Shown piece after piece: positions 1 through 11,439 of a DNA stretch of 64,000 bases. Numbering within the stretch: the first letter of the stretch is position 1; every line of letters starts with the position of its first letter. A program made the translations under genes and the position numbers. Below the pieces are notes generated by a model, which was not told the DNA's origin, did not search any database, and saw only the letters and a list, made by a program, of their open reading frames with translations. The DNA is from Anastrepha obliqua (Eukaryota > Arthropoda > Insecta > Diptera > Tephritidae): NCBI RefSeq assembly GCF_027943255.1, contig NC_072893.1, forward strand, positions 4,216,001-4,280,000. Direction: 5' to 3'.

Positions 1-299
1 AGAAGAAATTATATGATTGTGAAAATTCAATGGCTTGGTAATATTGAGATTTGTGAAATTTAAATTAAGCAAACTAATGAAAATAAAGTGCCGTATGTTA
101 AATTGTGTCTGAGTCTACTTCCTTTTGTTGGATTATTCATGGAGCCTGACGTCACAGCGAATTCGGAAGGCACAACCTTGCCCTATAGCAAATTTAGCTT
201 CCCCATTTTATTGTTTACTTCATTTGTAATTTCCTCATATAATTTGTTTTGTAAGATTGAGATTTTGCAATACCTACAATAATCTCCGCTTAGAAAACT
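1..299. other. AT-rich non-coding sequence, left flank
   Basis: No recognisable coding, repeat or RNA signal. It may be the 5' untranslated part of the Tc1-like relic that follows, but no left terminal repeat matching the right end of that element was found, so the element's left boundary is unknown. Confidence 0.4.
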
Positions 300-1436
300 T
301 TGAAAAAGTTAACATCAATAAATTTGAGCCGTGTAAAATATGCAATAAAAGGTTTAAATACAGAGCAGAGTGCTGCTGCTAACTACGTTAATACTGGAAA
401 ATTGGAAGCTAATCACCACCAAGCCGGAAGGCGAAAAATATTGACTCCTCGTGAGGAACGCAACAAAGTACCATCAGTCGCGCAAAATCCAAAAATAACT
501 TCTAAACTAAACTAAATCTATCTATACTTAATCTATAACTAAATAAAAGTAAGCCCATAAACAGTCCGTAATTGTCTGCAAAACGCAGGTTATCATAGCA
601 GAGCGACACGCCGCAAGCCCTACATTTCAAAGTTCGCCAAACGCTATATAAATGAACCAGATTCTTTTTGAGAAAACGTCATTTTCAGTGATGAGTTGAA
701 ATTTAATGTTTTCGTATTAGAGAGCCGTTCAAAAGTTTGGCGAAAAGAAAATATAGAACTAAACGAAAAAAATATACTCCTACCGTTAAGCATAGAGGAG
801 GAAATGCACTGGTTGGGGGGTGCATAGCTGCATCTGGAGTATAAAAAATGGTTTTTATTGATGATAAAATGGACAAACATCTGTATGTAAACATTTTGAA
901 GAATAATTACCATGATAGTGCCGTTAAACTTGTACTGGATGCTAAAGGGTTCTTATTCCAACAAGACAATGACCCAAAACACTCATTTTATATTGTGTAA
1001 GAATGGCTTATTTACCACCGGATGTGAACCCAATTGAGCATATCTAGGAGCTTTTAGAAAGGAGAATCAGAAAGCGCAGAATAACATCAAAGGTGTCATT
1101 AAAGACAGCCTTAGGTGTTAAGTGGAAAAACTTGCAGCTAGTGAAACCAATGTATTGGTAAAAAGTACTCATCGACGTTTGGAAGCAGTTACTAAAGCTA
1201 AATGCGGTCCAACAAAGTACTGAATACTCGTTTTTTCTATTATTGTTTTAATAAAATATTCTTCATATGGCTATGAACGAATAATATTTTTGCTTAAAAT
1301 TGTGACTTATTTCGTTATTTCCTTAAGTTGTCTAATTCCAGATTAAAAATGTTATTTTTTACGAATATATTAAAATTTTGTTCTTTGTATAAATAGCGCT
1401 AAGTATCAGGTGTATCTGTAAATTGTGTGACCACTG
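300..1436 (+). mobile_element. Tc1-like DNA transposon relic
   Basis: A broken Tc1-family transposase on the plus strand. Bases 300-515 encode an N-terminal paired-like DNA-binding part, with the signature TPREERNKVPSVAQNPKITS. From about 605 the catalytic half reads RKPYISKFAKRYINEPDSF, then VIFSDELKF (first Asp), FQQDNDPKH (second Asp) and NPIEHI (the Glu). The stretch between the second Asp and the Glu is only about 68 nt, against about 102 nt for DD34E, so it carries a deletion as well as stop codons and frame changes. The right end is clear: CCACTG at 1431-1436 followed by TA, giving the Tc1-type terminus CAGTGGTCACACAATT on the other strand. No matching left inverted repeat is in the window. 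Dead copy; host function unlikely. Confidence 0.85.
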
Positions 1437-2103
1437 TAGGTGCTATCGAATCATCATTCTGTATGACGGCTTAAGAAATGTTTTTATAAAAGTTTGGTCA
1501 CTTATACAAATATACATAAACATATCGAGAGTGCATTCAAAGGTTACAAAAAAAAATAATGAGATCTACAAAAAAATAACAATTTGAATAGAGTTTTTAG
1601 GATCGCTTTTATGTCGAGTGTATTTTACTAATAATTCCTGTGTGGTCATAATCACATCCTTGATACACATACACACATGCATACTTGTTTCGGTATCATA
1701 TGCGTACCCCTGTCTTGCTGCGATTATTTCTTGTATCTGCTTCCACAAAATCTAGTCTGTTGTGCTTTGACGAAAGTATAAAAATTAAAATAATAATAAG
1801 TGCCTTTCTGGTAGACAAGCACAAGTGGGAACTTACCTACCATCGAACACGTTCCTGGTAATCGCACACAGCATCACCATCAAACATACCCCACAAGAAA
1901 AACTTGACCTAGAGAAAGAAACATTTTTGCCTCAAATAGCAGTTTTCCTACAAAGGTGACCTACTTTGGGAGAGAACAATTTTTCGACAAATCGCAGGAG
2001 ACCAAAATGAGTTGATACAACAAGTAAAAAAATATATTATTATATATGAGAACTTAAAATGATAATCAAAACAGAAATTTTGTTGGAATATTTTTTTTTT
2101 TAC
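1437..2103. other. AT-rich intergenic sequence
   Basis: Homopolymer-rich A/T sequence between two transposons. Short frames on both strands show no family motif. Nothing supportable was seen. Confidence 0.5.
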
Positions 2104-2646
2104 TAAAGATAATAAGAGGTATTATTTTGATATTCAAAGAAAAATGGTATTTTTTTAATATAAAGCATCGGATATTTATTTCATTATAAAGGTTTGCCAG
2201 TAGGAAAGTATGCCGTTAATAGTGGAAAATAACAACAGGCAAATGACCACCACGACCACGCCCACAGGACAATATCCGTTTCATGAAATTTTCCATAGCC
2301 GAATTGCAAAGTGGCTGCCCTATGCCCTCGATAGACGCACTAATTCCATCTTTGAGGTCCTGAATCGACGCTGGACTCTTGGCGTAGACCTTCTCTTGCT
2401 CGTGGCTCCAAAGAAAAAAGTCACAAGGTGTTATATCACAAGATCTCGTTCAAGAGATAACACTCTCCGGAAACTTTTCCTGTAAAAGATCAATGGTTTC
2501 GTTGCTTGTGTGGCACGTAGCGCCGTCTTGTTGAAAATAAACGTTGTCCAGATCAATACCATCCAATTACGACCATAAAAAATCGTTAATCATCTCTTGA
2601 TAGCGCAATCCATTCGTTCACAACACCTGTTATTGGAAAACCCTTT
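2104..2646 (-). mobile_element. Internally deleted DD41D (rosa-type) mariner, copy 1
   Basis: Minus-strand mariner derivative of about 543 bp. The 5' inverted repeat (AAAGGGTTTTCCAATAACAG, reverse complement of 2627-2646) leads within a few tens of bases straight into the C-terminal half of a transposase: VYFQQDGATCH (second catalytic Asp), CDITPCDFFLW (third Asp), and the tail MENFMKRILSC then GGHLPVVIFHY. The DNA-binding domain and first catalytic Asp are absent. The opposite end near 2104 retains AATAAGAGGT of the 3' repeat but has lost outer bases. The WPPR segment before the third Asp is also missing. The same architecture recurs at 39493-40040. It cannot make a functional transposase. 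Confidence 0.85.
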
Positions 2647-4254
2647 ATCTTCTCGTAGATAATTTCATGGAATTTATTTTTTGAATATCCGTTGCGGGTA
2701 CGAATTACATGGTCCTTTCGATATTTAGCTGATTAATTTGTGACGTTGTTCTAGATTCAAACGATTCATAATGATTTTCCCAACCTTACTGAACAGAAAT
2801 GTGAAGACAGTTTGCCTTTCTCAGCTGTCAAGCCCTAGTTATCGATAAATCTCACGCAGCTAAAACACACCCGATAAAATTTAATTATTTACTGCGGGTA
2901 CTATAAAAAAGTGATCAGTTCAATAACTCTGCATACAACAGAAAAATACCAGGTATAAAAGAAATTCGATTTTCCTGCAGGGCATGTCAACCTTCCGCCC
3001 GCGAAATCAAGCACAAACATTGAAATGAAGAATGCTTGTGCTGTTCAACGAAAAAGGATACCTTTGCTGGCTTTACTTTTGGCAGCATCGTCAACGCATA
3101 CCAGCAATCTACTAGCACGCACACAAACGTACCTATAAACATATACACACACAGGCAATCTATTTACAAGCACTTCATCTGTGCATTTGAATACTCCCGC
3201 TAAGCATCCACTTACAACAACAACCTCTACTATTGCGTTCGCATTTATCGTAAAAAAATGTTGATAACATAAAAAGAAAAATGAAAAGGAAAGAATGAAA
3301 GTAAAAGAATTGAAAATAAAAGAACTAAGATGAGTTGTGAGGTGAGGGGCACAGTAAGAAATCAACCCTCAACACGTTCACTTTTTCTGTTTATTCTGCG
3401 GGTACTCTGTGCGGAGGGCAGGTCTGTAGACGTGCTGGTTTGAGTTCATCTATTCACTCAAAATTCTCTAAACAAATTTTTGAATGCATGAGGCAATTGT
3501 AGTTGTTGCTGCTACTGATACTAATACTGTTGTGGCTGCTCCAATTGTTTGTTGCAGGGATCGCCAAACCACTCATTTGACTAGGATTGTTTAAACTCAG
3601 CATTTTGGACACCTGTCGAGATTTGACGAGTGAAAATTTCTTTGTTTCAGGTACGCAGGTAATGTGAAATATAAATTAAATAAGGACTACATTCATTCCA
3701 ATGAAAATGAGTTGTTTAAAAAATATGTTTCCAGACTATTGGGAAAAATTTAAGAAATCTGTATTGCGAATTACCTGCATTTTTCGGGCTTTTTTTGAAG
3801 AGACAGAGCAAAGTAAATAGTGTCATACCAGAAATTAGCTTCTTGGTAAAGCAAATCGATAAAAGAGTATTTTTGTCATTATTAAAGGCAAAAAATTGTC
3901 AAAATCAGTCGGACACTACTCTCCCTTCAGTTTATTTGTATACTTAAAGTTAATAATTACCAAACTCTGGTTACATTTTTTAGAAACAAAAAATTTGTAT
4001 GAGAAAGAAATGCATATTTAGTTCGAGAGTTTAAGTTTCGAGTGAAGAAGTGGGGATTTAATATAAGAGGAGTGGAGTAAGCAGCAAAAAGTATCTGTTT
4101 ACCTTCATCGCCCAACTTATCTGCTACCCGAAAGTCAGTCGTTATCGTCCTGAATATTATAAAAAGGACGACGAGGTGAGAGTGAACTATTCACCAGCCA
4201 GTTGAGAACTGTGACATGAGTCCAGGGTAATACAACGATAGCGCCCAGTGTTAG
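2647..4254. other. Non-coding sequence, no recognised feature
   Basis: Contains short CA-rich stretches near 3115-3165 and T/A-rich sequence. An open frame on the minus strand (3045-3365) is low-complexity, hydrophobic and without homology I can recognise. No gene is supported. Confidence 0.4.
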
Positions 4255-5290
4255 TTAGGTTAGGTTAGCCAGGTTGCTTGTCTAAAACAAGACGTGCGGT
4301 AACTCTAAGGCCCATTGTGATACTTGGATTTGATTTCAAGCCCCTAACTAAGTTGCTTCAACCACTTACATATTTTCTTCTTAGGTCTTCAAAGAAATAA
4401 TCGCTAAGATATTTGGCATGGCTTCATTGAAGTGCTGGACATTCACAGAGGAGGTGTTGTACCGCCTCAATTTCTTCTTTATCTCCACATCTCCTGCAGA
4501 AGTCATTGTGACATACCCCATTCTACTGGTTAGGGTGATAATAGTGCAGTGACCCGTTATAAAACCTGTTAGGGCGTTGGTAGTTGGTCTTTTGAAGCTA
4601 AACAGACATTTTAAGATTCAGTTTTGGCTTGAGCGCTTTGGAGACCCTACAATTAGTAGTCGGAGACCACCTTCTATTGGTTTCCGTGGTTACGTTCAAG
4701 TCAATCGCAGTGTATAGTTCATTTAAAGGACTGGTTATGCCCTCTATCACTTGTCATGCTCAAGGTCATGCTCAGAGCCTTTCCTTGCACACTCATCCGC
4801 TATTTCATTTCCCTCCAGTGCTCGGGTGGTCGGGAACCCAACAAAGTGTGGTGTTGTTCGATAAGCGAGAGCGACCTCCTGCATTTTTTTTACAAATATT
4901 GAATTGATGCGCGTTGAGATCAAAGCCTTGATCGTTGACAGAGCCTTGAAAATGGTAAGGTTTACCGGAGCCAACTTCATTAATCTGATCGATTTTGCTG
5001 CTTTGTCTATAGCGTAGATCTCAACTTAGAATACGCTTTACCGGTTTGGGAGTCTAATAGAGCAATTTAAGAATAATTGTTCCGAGTATACTCCCGACCC
5101 TGTGTCGTTGTCCATATTTGAGCCATCAGTATAAATATGGTGACCACTATCATCTGAACTGACTCTGCTTTGCCAATCCTTTCTATTGGGTATTCGTATT
5201 TTATAGTCTTTGTTCAGATCTATCTTGGGAACCAGATCTGTTTTCGACACGTCTTGCAAGTGTTACAAAGATAGTAGAACTGATGTATGA
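4255..5290 (-). pseudogene. LINE relic: RNase H domain, Cys-rich tail and 3' end
   Basis: Reading the minus strand from 5259: IYTDGSNMDNDTGSGVYSEQ is the first RNase H strand with its catalytic Asp. After frame changes follow ALISTRINSIFVKKMQE and ALEGNEIADECARKGSE, the last part of RNase H. Then GVCHNDFCRRCGDKEEIEAV and QHLLCECPALQ, the Cys/His tail typical of RNase H-bearing non-LTR elements. The 3' untranslated part contains GTATCACAATGG and ends in CTAACCTAACCTAACTAA at about 4255-4272. Several stops and frameshifts make it dead. The reverse transcriptase part is absent, a typical 5'-truncated insertion. Confidence 0.85.
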
Positions 5291-5903
5291 CCGCTCCATA
5301 AGCTGGTTGGGAATTGCAGACTCGTGAGCTAGGTGAACAAAATAATGAACAAATAGTGTGACTCACTTAAACAGTAGAATTCGCATTCCAAAGTATGCAG
5401 AATGACTATATAAAAATCAAAAAGGTTGCCACAACCTGACTACACCAGTTGTCGCTTTAATAGCAACAATAATAATACAAACAACATGCTGTGTCTGCTG
5501 TATCAAGACGGTGAGAGGTGAAAGGGAGTTCCGTAGCACGAAACCAACAGACAATATGATAAACATTTAAAATAAAAAGTACGCTGTGAAAAAATGTGTC
5601 GTCTAAGTCGAAGAAATTATTCTTATGTCATTTTATATATTCAATTCAAATCCGTGCAAAGTACGGATCTAGCGAAGGGCTAGTCGTATATTACATCCGT
5701 TTGGATATCAACGCGTCGCCACGCACGTAGGCAGATATTTTACACTGGTTCCCTGTATGTATTTGAATATGACTTGAAAACTTATGGAAATCCCATTATG
5801 GAACCTTCCGAGTTTACTGAGCTTAGTAGCAGCAGCATAAACATTCCCAATACTTTCATACGGGGAATGCTGGTGGAGTGACAGTCCTTGGCCGGATATA
5901 ATA
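5291..5903. other. Non-coding sequence with a small hairpin, left flank of mariner
   Basis: No coding signal. A short inverted repeat (CATTCCC at 5842-5848, GGGAATG at 5873-5879) could fold into a hairpin. The sequence stops at the TA (5902-5903) where the mariner inserted, and appears to resume at 7173 with TATTAAATCCCGG. Confidence 0.45.
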
Positions 5904-7172
5904 GGACTATGAATAAGTTCGCGCGGTTTTTTTTCGAAATTTGAAACTTTATTGACGTAAAATGGTTACAAATTTAATATTCAAAGTATTGTCCATCGCT
6001 TGCTACTACTTTTTCCCATCTTTCTGGCAATTCACGGATTCCCTTTGTGAAAAATTCGGTCGGTTTTGCCGCAATCCACGAATCGATCCATTTTTTGACT
6101 TCATCGTAATTACGGAAGTGCTGGTCAGCCAGGCCATGTTGCATCGATCGGAAGAGATAGTAATCGGATGGCGCAAGGTCTGGACTATACGGCGGGTGGG
6201 GTAGGACATCCCATTTGAGCGTTTCTAAGTATGTTTTGACCACTTGTGCAACATGTGGCCGAGCATTGTCATGTTGCAAAATAACTTTGTCGTGTCTATC
6301 GGCGTATTGCGGCCGTTTTTCTCGCAGTGCTCGGCTCAAACGCATCAATTGTCGTCGGTAGACATCCCCCGTAATCGTTTCATTCGGTTTCAGTAGCTCA
6401 TAATACACAACACCCAGCTGGTCCCACCAGATACACAGCATAACCTTCAGGCCATGAATATTCTGCGCCGACGTCGATGTTGAAGCATGGCCAGGGTATC
6501 CATACGTTGCCCGACGTTTTGGATTATCGTAATGGACCCACTTTTCATCGCCAGTCACAATTCGATGCAAAAAACCCTTTCTTTTGTGCCGTTGAAGCAG
6601 TTGTTCGCATGCCATAAAACGGCGTTCAACGTCTCTTGGCTGCAATTCATACGGCACCCAATGGCCTACCTTTCGGATCATTCCCATGGCTTTTAAACGT
6701 TTGGAAATGGTTGATTGATCAACTCCCAAAGTTTTTGCAACCTCTTCTTGCGTTTGAGCCGGATCTTGATCGAGCAATTCCTCCAATTCGGTATCCATGA
6801 ACTTTGGCGGCGCACCCTCGCGTTCTTCGTCTTCCAAGCCAAAATCACCACTTTTAAAGCGTGCAAACCACTTCTGGCACGTTCGCTCAGCTAGAGCATG
6901 TTCACCATAAACTTCCACCAAGATACGATGACTTTCGGCTGCTTTTTTCTTCATATTAAAAAATTCCCCGCAAAAACACATTATTTGGCACGAAATTCGA
7001 CATTTTCAAGTGTGGTAAAAATATTGTTGTTTACGCTTCAAATAAAAAACTTATACTGACGTTTGTGCCTTACGACAGTAGCTCTCCAATGAATGTTTGG
7101 AAATGTGGATCGATGGAATAATAATCAAGTTACGCCATCTGTTGTAAAACCGCAAGGAACTTATTCATAGTC
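5904..7172 (-). mobile_element. Near-complete mariner element (mauritiana/vertumnana-like)
   Basis: 1269-bp element with perfect 17-bp terminal inverted repeats (GGACTATGAATAAGTTC at 5904-5920 and its complement ending at 7172). It is flanked by TA on both sides (5902-5903 and 7173-7174), the mariner target duplication. A single transposase frame on the minus strand fills almost the whole interior. Intact ends and one long frame mark it as the youngest transposon seen in the window. It splits older repeat-like sequence. Confidence 0.96.
5974..6981 (-). CDS. Mariner transposase, 335 aa, N-terminus frameshifted
   Basis: Cut-and-paste transposase of the D,D34D mariner type, acting on the element's own ends. 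The N-terminal DNA-binding region includes ERTCQKWFARFKSGDF (about residues 32-47) and the helix-turn-helix TQEEVAKTLGVDQSTISKRL. The linker WVPYEL follows. Catalytic residues are all present: TGDEKW, HDNARPH and YSPDLAPSDY, with 34 residues between the second and third Asp. It ends ASDGQYFEY, the usual C-terminus. The family normally begins with M..FVPN. That start is visible at 7001-7003 (ATG, reading MSNFVPN) but in another frame, which hits a stop at once, so a small indel near 6965 separates about 13 residues from the rest. The listed start (Met at 6981) is therefore secondary. It would probably need that region for full function, but the catalytic core reads intact. Confidence 0.88.
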   Translation of the reverse strand: MCFCGEFFNMKKKAAESHRILVEVYGEHALAERTCQKWFARFKSGDFGLEDEEREGAPPKFMDTELEELLDQDPAQTQEEVAKTLGVDQSTISKRLKAMGMIRKVGHWVPYELQPRDVERRFMACEQLLQRHKRKGFLHRIVTGDEKWVHYDNPKRRATYGYPGHASTSTSAQNIHGLKVMLCIWWDQLGVVYYELLKPNETITGDVYRRQLMRLSRALREKRPQYADRHDKVILQHDNARPHVAQVVKTYLETLKWDVLPHPPYSPDLAPSDYYLFRSMQHGLADQHFRNYDEVKKWIDSWIAAKPTEFFTKGIRELPERWEKVVASDGQYFEY

Positions 7173-7254
7173 CTATTAAATCCCGGTCTTTTCGGTAACG
7201 TAGGACCGACTCGTTGCACTGAGCTTAGTCTCAGCTATTGGTTATAAACGCAAA
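7173..7254. other. Right flank of mariner insertion
   Basis: Starts with the duplicated TA and continues with CCCGGTC..GGTAACGTAGG-type sequence that looks like the continuation of the interrupted left flank. No coding content. Confidence 0.4.
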
Positions 7255-7880
7255 AATCTTAGGGTAGTGCTTTTCAAAGGGGGCAAGTGAATAGAAGGAA
7301 ATGAGAGAAATTACGAGCTTGCTAAGGCAGACATCCGCTTACCTAGGATGAGTACGTCGAACATATGTCCCTCACTCTCAGTTTTGAAGACGGAACTAAA
7401 TCTGGAAGCACAGGCTATATGGGAAGCCTCAACCTCCCACAGGATTGCCTAAATAACTTGCACAACTTCGAATTTGCCACACGAAAATAAACAACTTTAT
7501 TCCATCACTCTTAAGGAAGGTATGTAAAATATTGATTGAAGTACTGACGGGACATCTCCCTCAATATCACGCAGCTAAAATGGGATTGGTCCAGAACGAC
7601 GCATGTAACTTATGGGAAGAAGAAAGAGTTACGTTAGAACTCCTCCTTTACCAATATCCTGCTCTAAGTAGAACTCGTACCATCTGCCTAAGATCAGTAT
7701 ACTTTTCGTCTCTGAAGGATATAGCTGACAAAAGGTTAAACTGTTTATTAAAACTCGCCAAGGCATATATCACCAACTATGTTTAACACGATTCCAACAA
7801 AACTGTTAACACTAGGGATCCTGGTTTATGTGAGATATATTGAGATCAGCCAGATATACCTGACCTAACCTAACCTATCA
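7255..7880 (+). pseudogene. LINE relic: end of RNase H, tail domain and 3' end
   Basis: Plus strand. EGNEREITSLLRQTSAYL is the degraded end of an RNase H domain. The frame 7532-7786 then gives VLTGHLPQYHAAKMGL and the tail NDACNLWEEERVTLELLLYQ with YPALSRTR, and ends CLLKLAKAYI. This matches the post-RNase H region of the LINE at 4255-5290, with most cysteines replaced. The 3' end at about 7862-7879 carries CCTAACCTAACCTA repeats. 5'-truncated and decayed. Confidence 0.8.
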
Positions 7881-8230
7881 AATGACCCAACAAATTTTCC
7901 CCAAATATTTTGAACCAAAAAATAAATTATTTTTCTACAAATTTTATATTATCCTAAAAAATAAAAAAAAAAAATAATTATTATAATGTTAAAAAGAATC
8001 GAAAAATTTAACTTGTCTTTTACAACTTCTTACCGAAAGCTTCAAAATTTAATACATTTAAAATCATTTTTTTTTTTTTTTAATTTTCAATTGCTTCCTT
8101 TTATACTCAAACCTGCAAATAAATACATTTTCAGAAAAATCGAATACCATGTCCGAAGGAATTGAATCTCTTGACATGGAATTGCTCATTTTTTTCTATT
8201 TAAACGTGAATTAAATTTTATACGATGACG
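7881..8230. other. AT-rich sequence
   Basis: Long A and T runs, no coding or structural signal seen. Confidence 0.5.
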
Positions 8231-8480
8231 GCCGTATAGGCCCGCTCTTATATCTCTTTTACGATCAATGCGATAGCAAAAGAGTGGAACCCAGACAGAA
8301 TTGATTCCGCTGAAAATTCTGTGGTTTCGAAAGTCCGATCGGCAGATGGTTTTAAGCGAGACGCTTTCATGACAGAAATACTCTCGTATGTTCGTGTTTG
8401 TCTGCTGAGAGGCCACAGTTGTAAGAAGAAACTTTTGTAGATCGAACTATGAACCTATTCTCACATATCGCCCTAGAAGG
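8231..8480 (-). repeat. Ancient tRNA-derived SINE copy
   Basis: Body sequence matches, with many substitutions, the SINE copies at 37122 and 61222. In the antisense direction it shows CCGATCGGCAGATGG (8335-8349) and TTTCATGACAGAAATACTC near 8365, followed by a GCTGAGAGGCC stretch that aligns with TGCCGAGGGGCGACC of the better copies and by AGAAACTTTT. The tRNA-like head should lie near 8440-8480 but is too eroded to call box A. Oldest copy in the window. Confidence 0.6.
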
Positions 8481-9230
8481 TTCCATGTGCATATGCAATA
8501 CAACAAAACCTATAATTTCCTCCGTGTATCCGGACGCATTATGAATATATAGCTCAACAAAAACGATGTGCCCAAACCATTACAAAAACAAATACCAGCA
8601 TAAAAAATAAGATGAGATTTTTTAACTGTGAACACGTAGTTAAAAAAAATTGAGAGCCACAAAGGAAGATGATGAAGTGAGCGGCAAGTTGCAGAGGAGG
8701 AATTCAAAACACTATACAATAACAAACGAAGCAACAACAACAGCACGGTAGCAAAAGTAGAAGTTTCGCTAGCCAAGCAAAGGAACACACACATATAACG
8801 GCGGTTAAGGCAAAGGCAAAGTGAAAGCCAAAGTACAAGTAAAAGGCAGCAAAGCAAAACAAATTCAAGTGGAGCACGCGCGAAGGGTGGCAGGCGAGGC
8901 GGCACAGTGCGGCACGGCGCGGTCTAGCACGAATGCAAAGGCAAACTTCGCGCGCACATAAACCACCCTTGAAAATTGTTCGCGTTTTGCACAAAGTACA
9001 GCAGTAATAGCAACAAAAACAGCAACAACAACAACAACAATCACAACAGCATCGACGACGATACAAGAGCAATCGCAGCAACAAAGTTTTAAAAATGTGT
9101 AGTGAAAAAAGGTGCAAGGAAAAAAGGAGCGCTCAGACAGCCAACCACCCACCCAAAATTTAAGTTCGTAAAAAAGTAACTCACCTCACTGTAACCCGCA
9201 TTTGGCGCTTGACTTTGCTGCCAGCGTCGT
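8481..9230 (+). other. A/purine-rich, CAA-repeat sequence resembling a 5' untranslated exon
   Basis: The plus strand is strongly purine-rich with CAACAA runs (about 9010-9050), no stable open frame and few ATGs, as in long dipteran 5' leaders. The minus-strand frames here (Cys/Leu-rich) are mirror images of these runs and not genes. No convincing promoter or splice donor could be fixed. Confidence 0.3.
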
Positions 9231-9480
9231 AACTACTGATGAGAAGCAACTACCTTAGAGAGTATTTGCTGGCAATAAAAGTAGTAATCAAACCGCGCGC
9301 GTCGCAGCCCTCCTCGCCTTGGGAGGTTGGCACTGTTAGAGCTCGCTTTTCGCAAAGGACTACAACCGCTTTGCCCTTCTTGACGCAGTCCTCCTCAACG
9401 CGGTGCCACGCGGCTGGTTGACTTTGAATTTGCCGAGTTAGAAAGAGATGAGCATTAGAAGAGCTGCCGTCGCTGTCGCT

Positions 9481-9515
9481 GTTGTCGTCGTCGTTGTCGT
9501 TGTCGTTGTCGTAGT
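9481..9515. repeat. GTCGTT-type microsatellite
   Basis: Repeats of GTCGTC/GTTGTC, about 35 bp. Confidence 0.8.
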
Positions 9516-9800
9516 CGGCGTTAGGGAAAAGTGCGCGTTACCGCGCGAAAGAAAGAAATTATATTTTATTTTATGGGTTTTTTATATTTTTCTATAACAT
9601 TCAACTACAGCAACTACAACAACTATGGCGCAAAAATGTGTTGCTGTGTTTTGCAGCAGTAACGGCAAATAATAATTGCAAGAGGAAAGTGAAGGTTGCA
9701 GGATGCTGTAGTCGACATTAGCGGTACGAGGCACTTCTAAAGTGTTGGCAACACTGGCAGTAGGTAGGGAGGTAGCTAGTAGCTGATGTTAGTATTATAG

Positions 9801-9820
9801 TTGCGTTGCGTTGCGTTGCG
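9801..9820. repeat. (TTGCG)4 microsatellite
   Basis: Four exact pentamers followed by a variant TTGTG. Confidence 0.85.
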
Positions 9821-10614
9821 TTGTGCTGCTTTTGAAATTACAGGGAGACATTAATTTTTTAGAATTACGCGCGCATATGAGGCAAGGATACAGAGAACAC
9901 ACACAGGATAACAACATTGTCAGCGAGTTTTTTCTTCCATTTCCATTGCGAGCATAGAAGGTGCGTATGCGGGAACACAAGCGGAAGGTTGGCACGAAAT
10001 GGAGCTGGATGGGGTTGGGGGTGGGGGTGCTTGTGCAAAGCGTGCTGCTGTTGAAGTATGGTTTCATGACGCGGGCTTAAGCAAAAGGTAGAACCACACT
10101 AGCGCACTGCCTACAGTAGTGTGCGGCTAGCGGAAGGGGAAAGTGTGTGGGGCGTAGTGTGGATGGGGTTGCTGGCATGTTTGTTGGTATCTTTTATGAG
10201 CGCTATATGTTGTGTAAAATAGCGCATTTGTGCCGCACACTCATTGCCGTTTGGCAATTCGCGCACTAGTCAACTTGTGGCAATAGCATAGAATCCCATC
10301 CCCCCCCCCCCACACCGGAGCACGTTCCTAACATCGGCATTTAAATGCTGCTGGTTTCCCTTTTTTAACTTTCCTTTTTTAGAGTCTGCCTGCTCTTTTA
10401 GTGCGCGTCAACGAAATTCATTATATTTTTGTATAAATGTGTGTTTGGCCTTTTTTTTTGATGATGTTGAGGAGGTACATTTTATGTATGCGTTTTAGAG
10501 CTTTTTAGATTATTTTTTGCTACATTAAAAAGAATTAATGGCATGCGCTGGCAAAATGTAGTGGCAGCCGAATGATTAGTGTTTAGTCATGCAGTCCTAT
10601 TGAATAAATGTACG

Positions 10615-10700
10615 CGAATATAAATTTACATATGTGTCTGTGAGTACATATACACATACACATATGTACATATACATATATATATACATCTATATATATA
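10615..10700. repeat. TACATA/TATA microsatellite tract
   Basis: Alternating purine-pyrimidine CATATGTACATA and TATATATA sequence, of a kind repeated throughout this window. Confidence 0.8.
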
Positions 10701-11074
10701 TGGCTGATTGCTGTTTTGAAAAGAAAAGTATTTCACATTTTCTAAAAAAAAAACATCGAAACAATATTTACAAGCTTCAAGTTTTTAAGAACTGAAAACC
10801 AAAACCGCAAAATAGGATGAAAATTGCTGATGAATTAGTCACGGCTTTTACAACAAGCACTTGGTTTTTCAGAAAAAAAAAAAATTAGATACAAATTATT
10901 AAAATTTGTATTATATTAGAAAGAGTAAGGCTTGGCAATTAAACATAATGGTTACATATACTTTGTTCTCTTTTTACAGGAATTTGATTTAACAAGAAAA
11001 ACGAAAAAAAAAATATTTCTTACACAAATTGTTTTGAGCGACATTTTTCGACGTGTGTACGAACCGTTACAATT
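10701..11074. other. AT-rich sequence
   Basis: A/T homopolymer runs, no feature seen. Confidence 0.45.
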
Positions 11075-11439
11075 TTGTTTTTTTTTTTCCTTGTTCACTC
11101 CTTTCGGGAGCATATTGCCTCAACAAGACTTGTATTGCGTTGGTTTCGTTAATCTATTTGATTTCTGGCCGGGTAGGTGGTGATTAGCCTGCCGCTACCA
11201 GTCCTAAGTGGTGGAAATGCCCACCTGTCGTTGCTTAGGAACAAAGCCCTCTGTACTACTTGGAGCGCCATCTGTGTTTCACATTTTTCTGCGGAAGGAT
11301 CGCACAGATGGTTGAGGACTTTGCTAAATTTCGTGTATCTGCGCTATTATCGCGATCACCCGCTTCCTCTTACTGGCGCCGCTGACTATTGTGCGGCAGT
11401 AAGGATGGAATGGATAAGGTTTAGGGTTTGAGGAATGAG
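11075..11439. repeat. Repeat shared with 23340: 3' end of an RTE-like LINE plus unidentified sequence
   Basis: The stretch CCTTGTTCACTCC...GGAGCAT (about 11088-11113) recurs almost exactly at 23351-23376, where it is the end of a minus-strand LINE reading frame. Here only the terminal ~50 bp are recognisable. The rest, up to 11439, is of unknown origin. Confidence 0.5.

Larger units (their letters stand above)
9231..10614. other. Non-coding sequence with several simple repeats
   Basis: Includes a GTC/GTT-rich hexamer array (9481-9515), a TTGCG pentamer repeated four times (9801-9820), a G-rich run (10009-10028) and a C tract near 10301-10312. No coding evidence on either strand. Confidence 0.5.

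Noticed and set aside
8510..9152. Leu/Cys-rich minus-strand open frames of 95-137 codons
   Set aside because: They are the complement of CAA/CAG and A-rich runs, overlap in three frames and carry no domain.
10009..10028. Possible G-quadruplex
   Set aside because: Only three clear G-runs are present, so a four-tract quadruplex needs a run to be split. Too weak to list.
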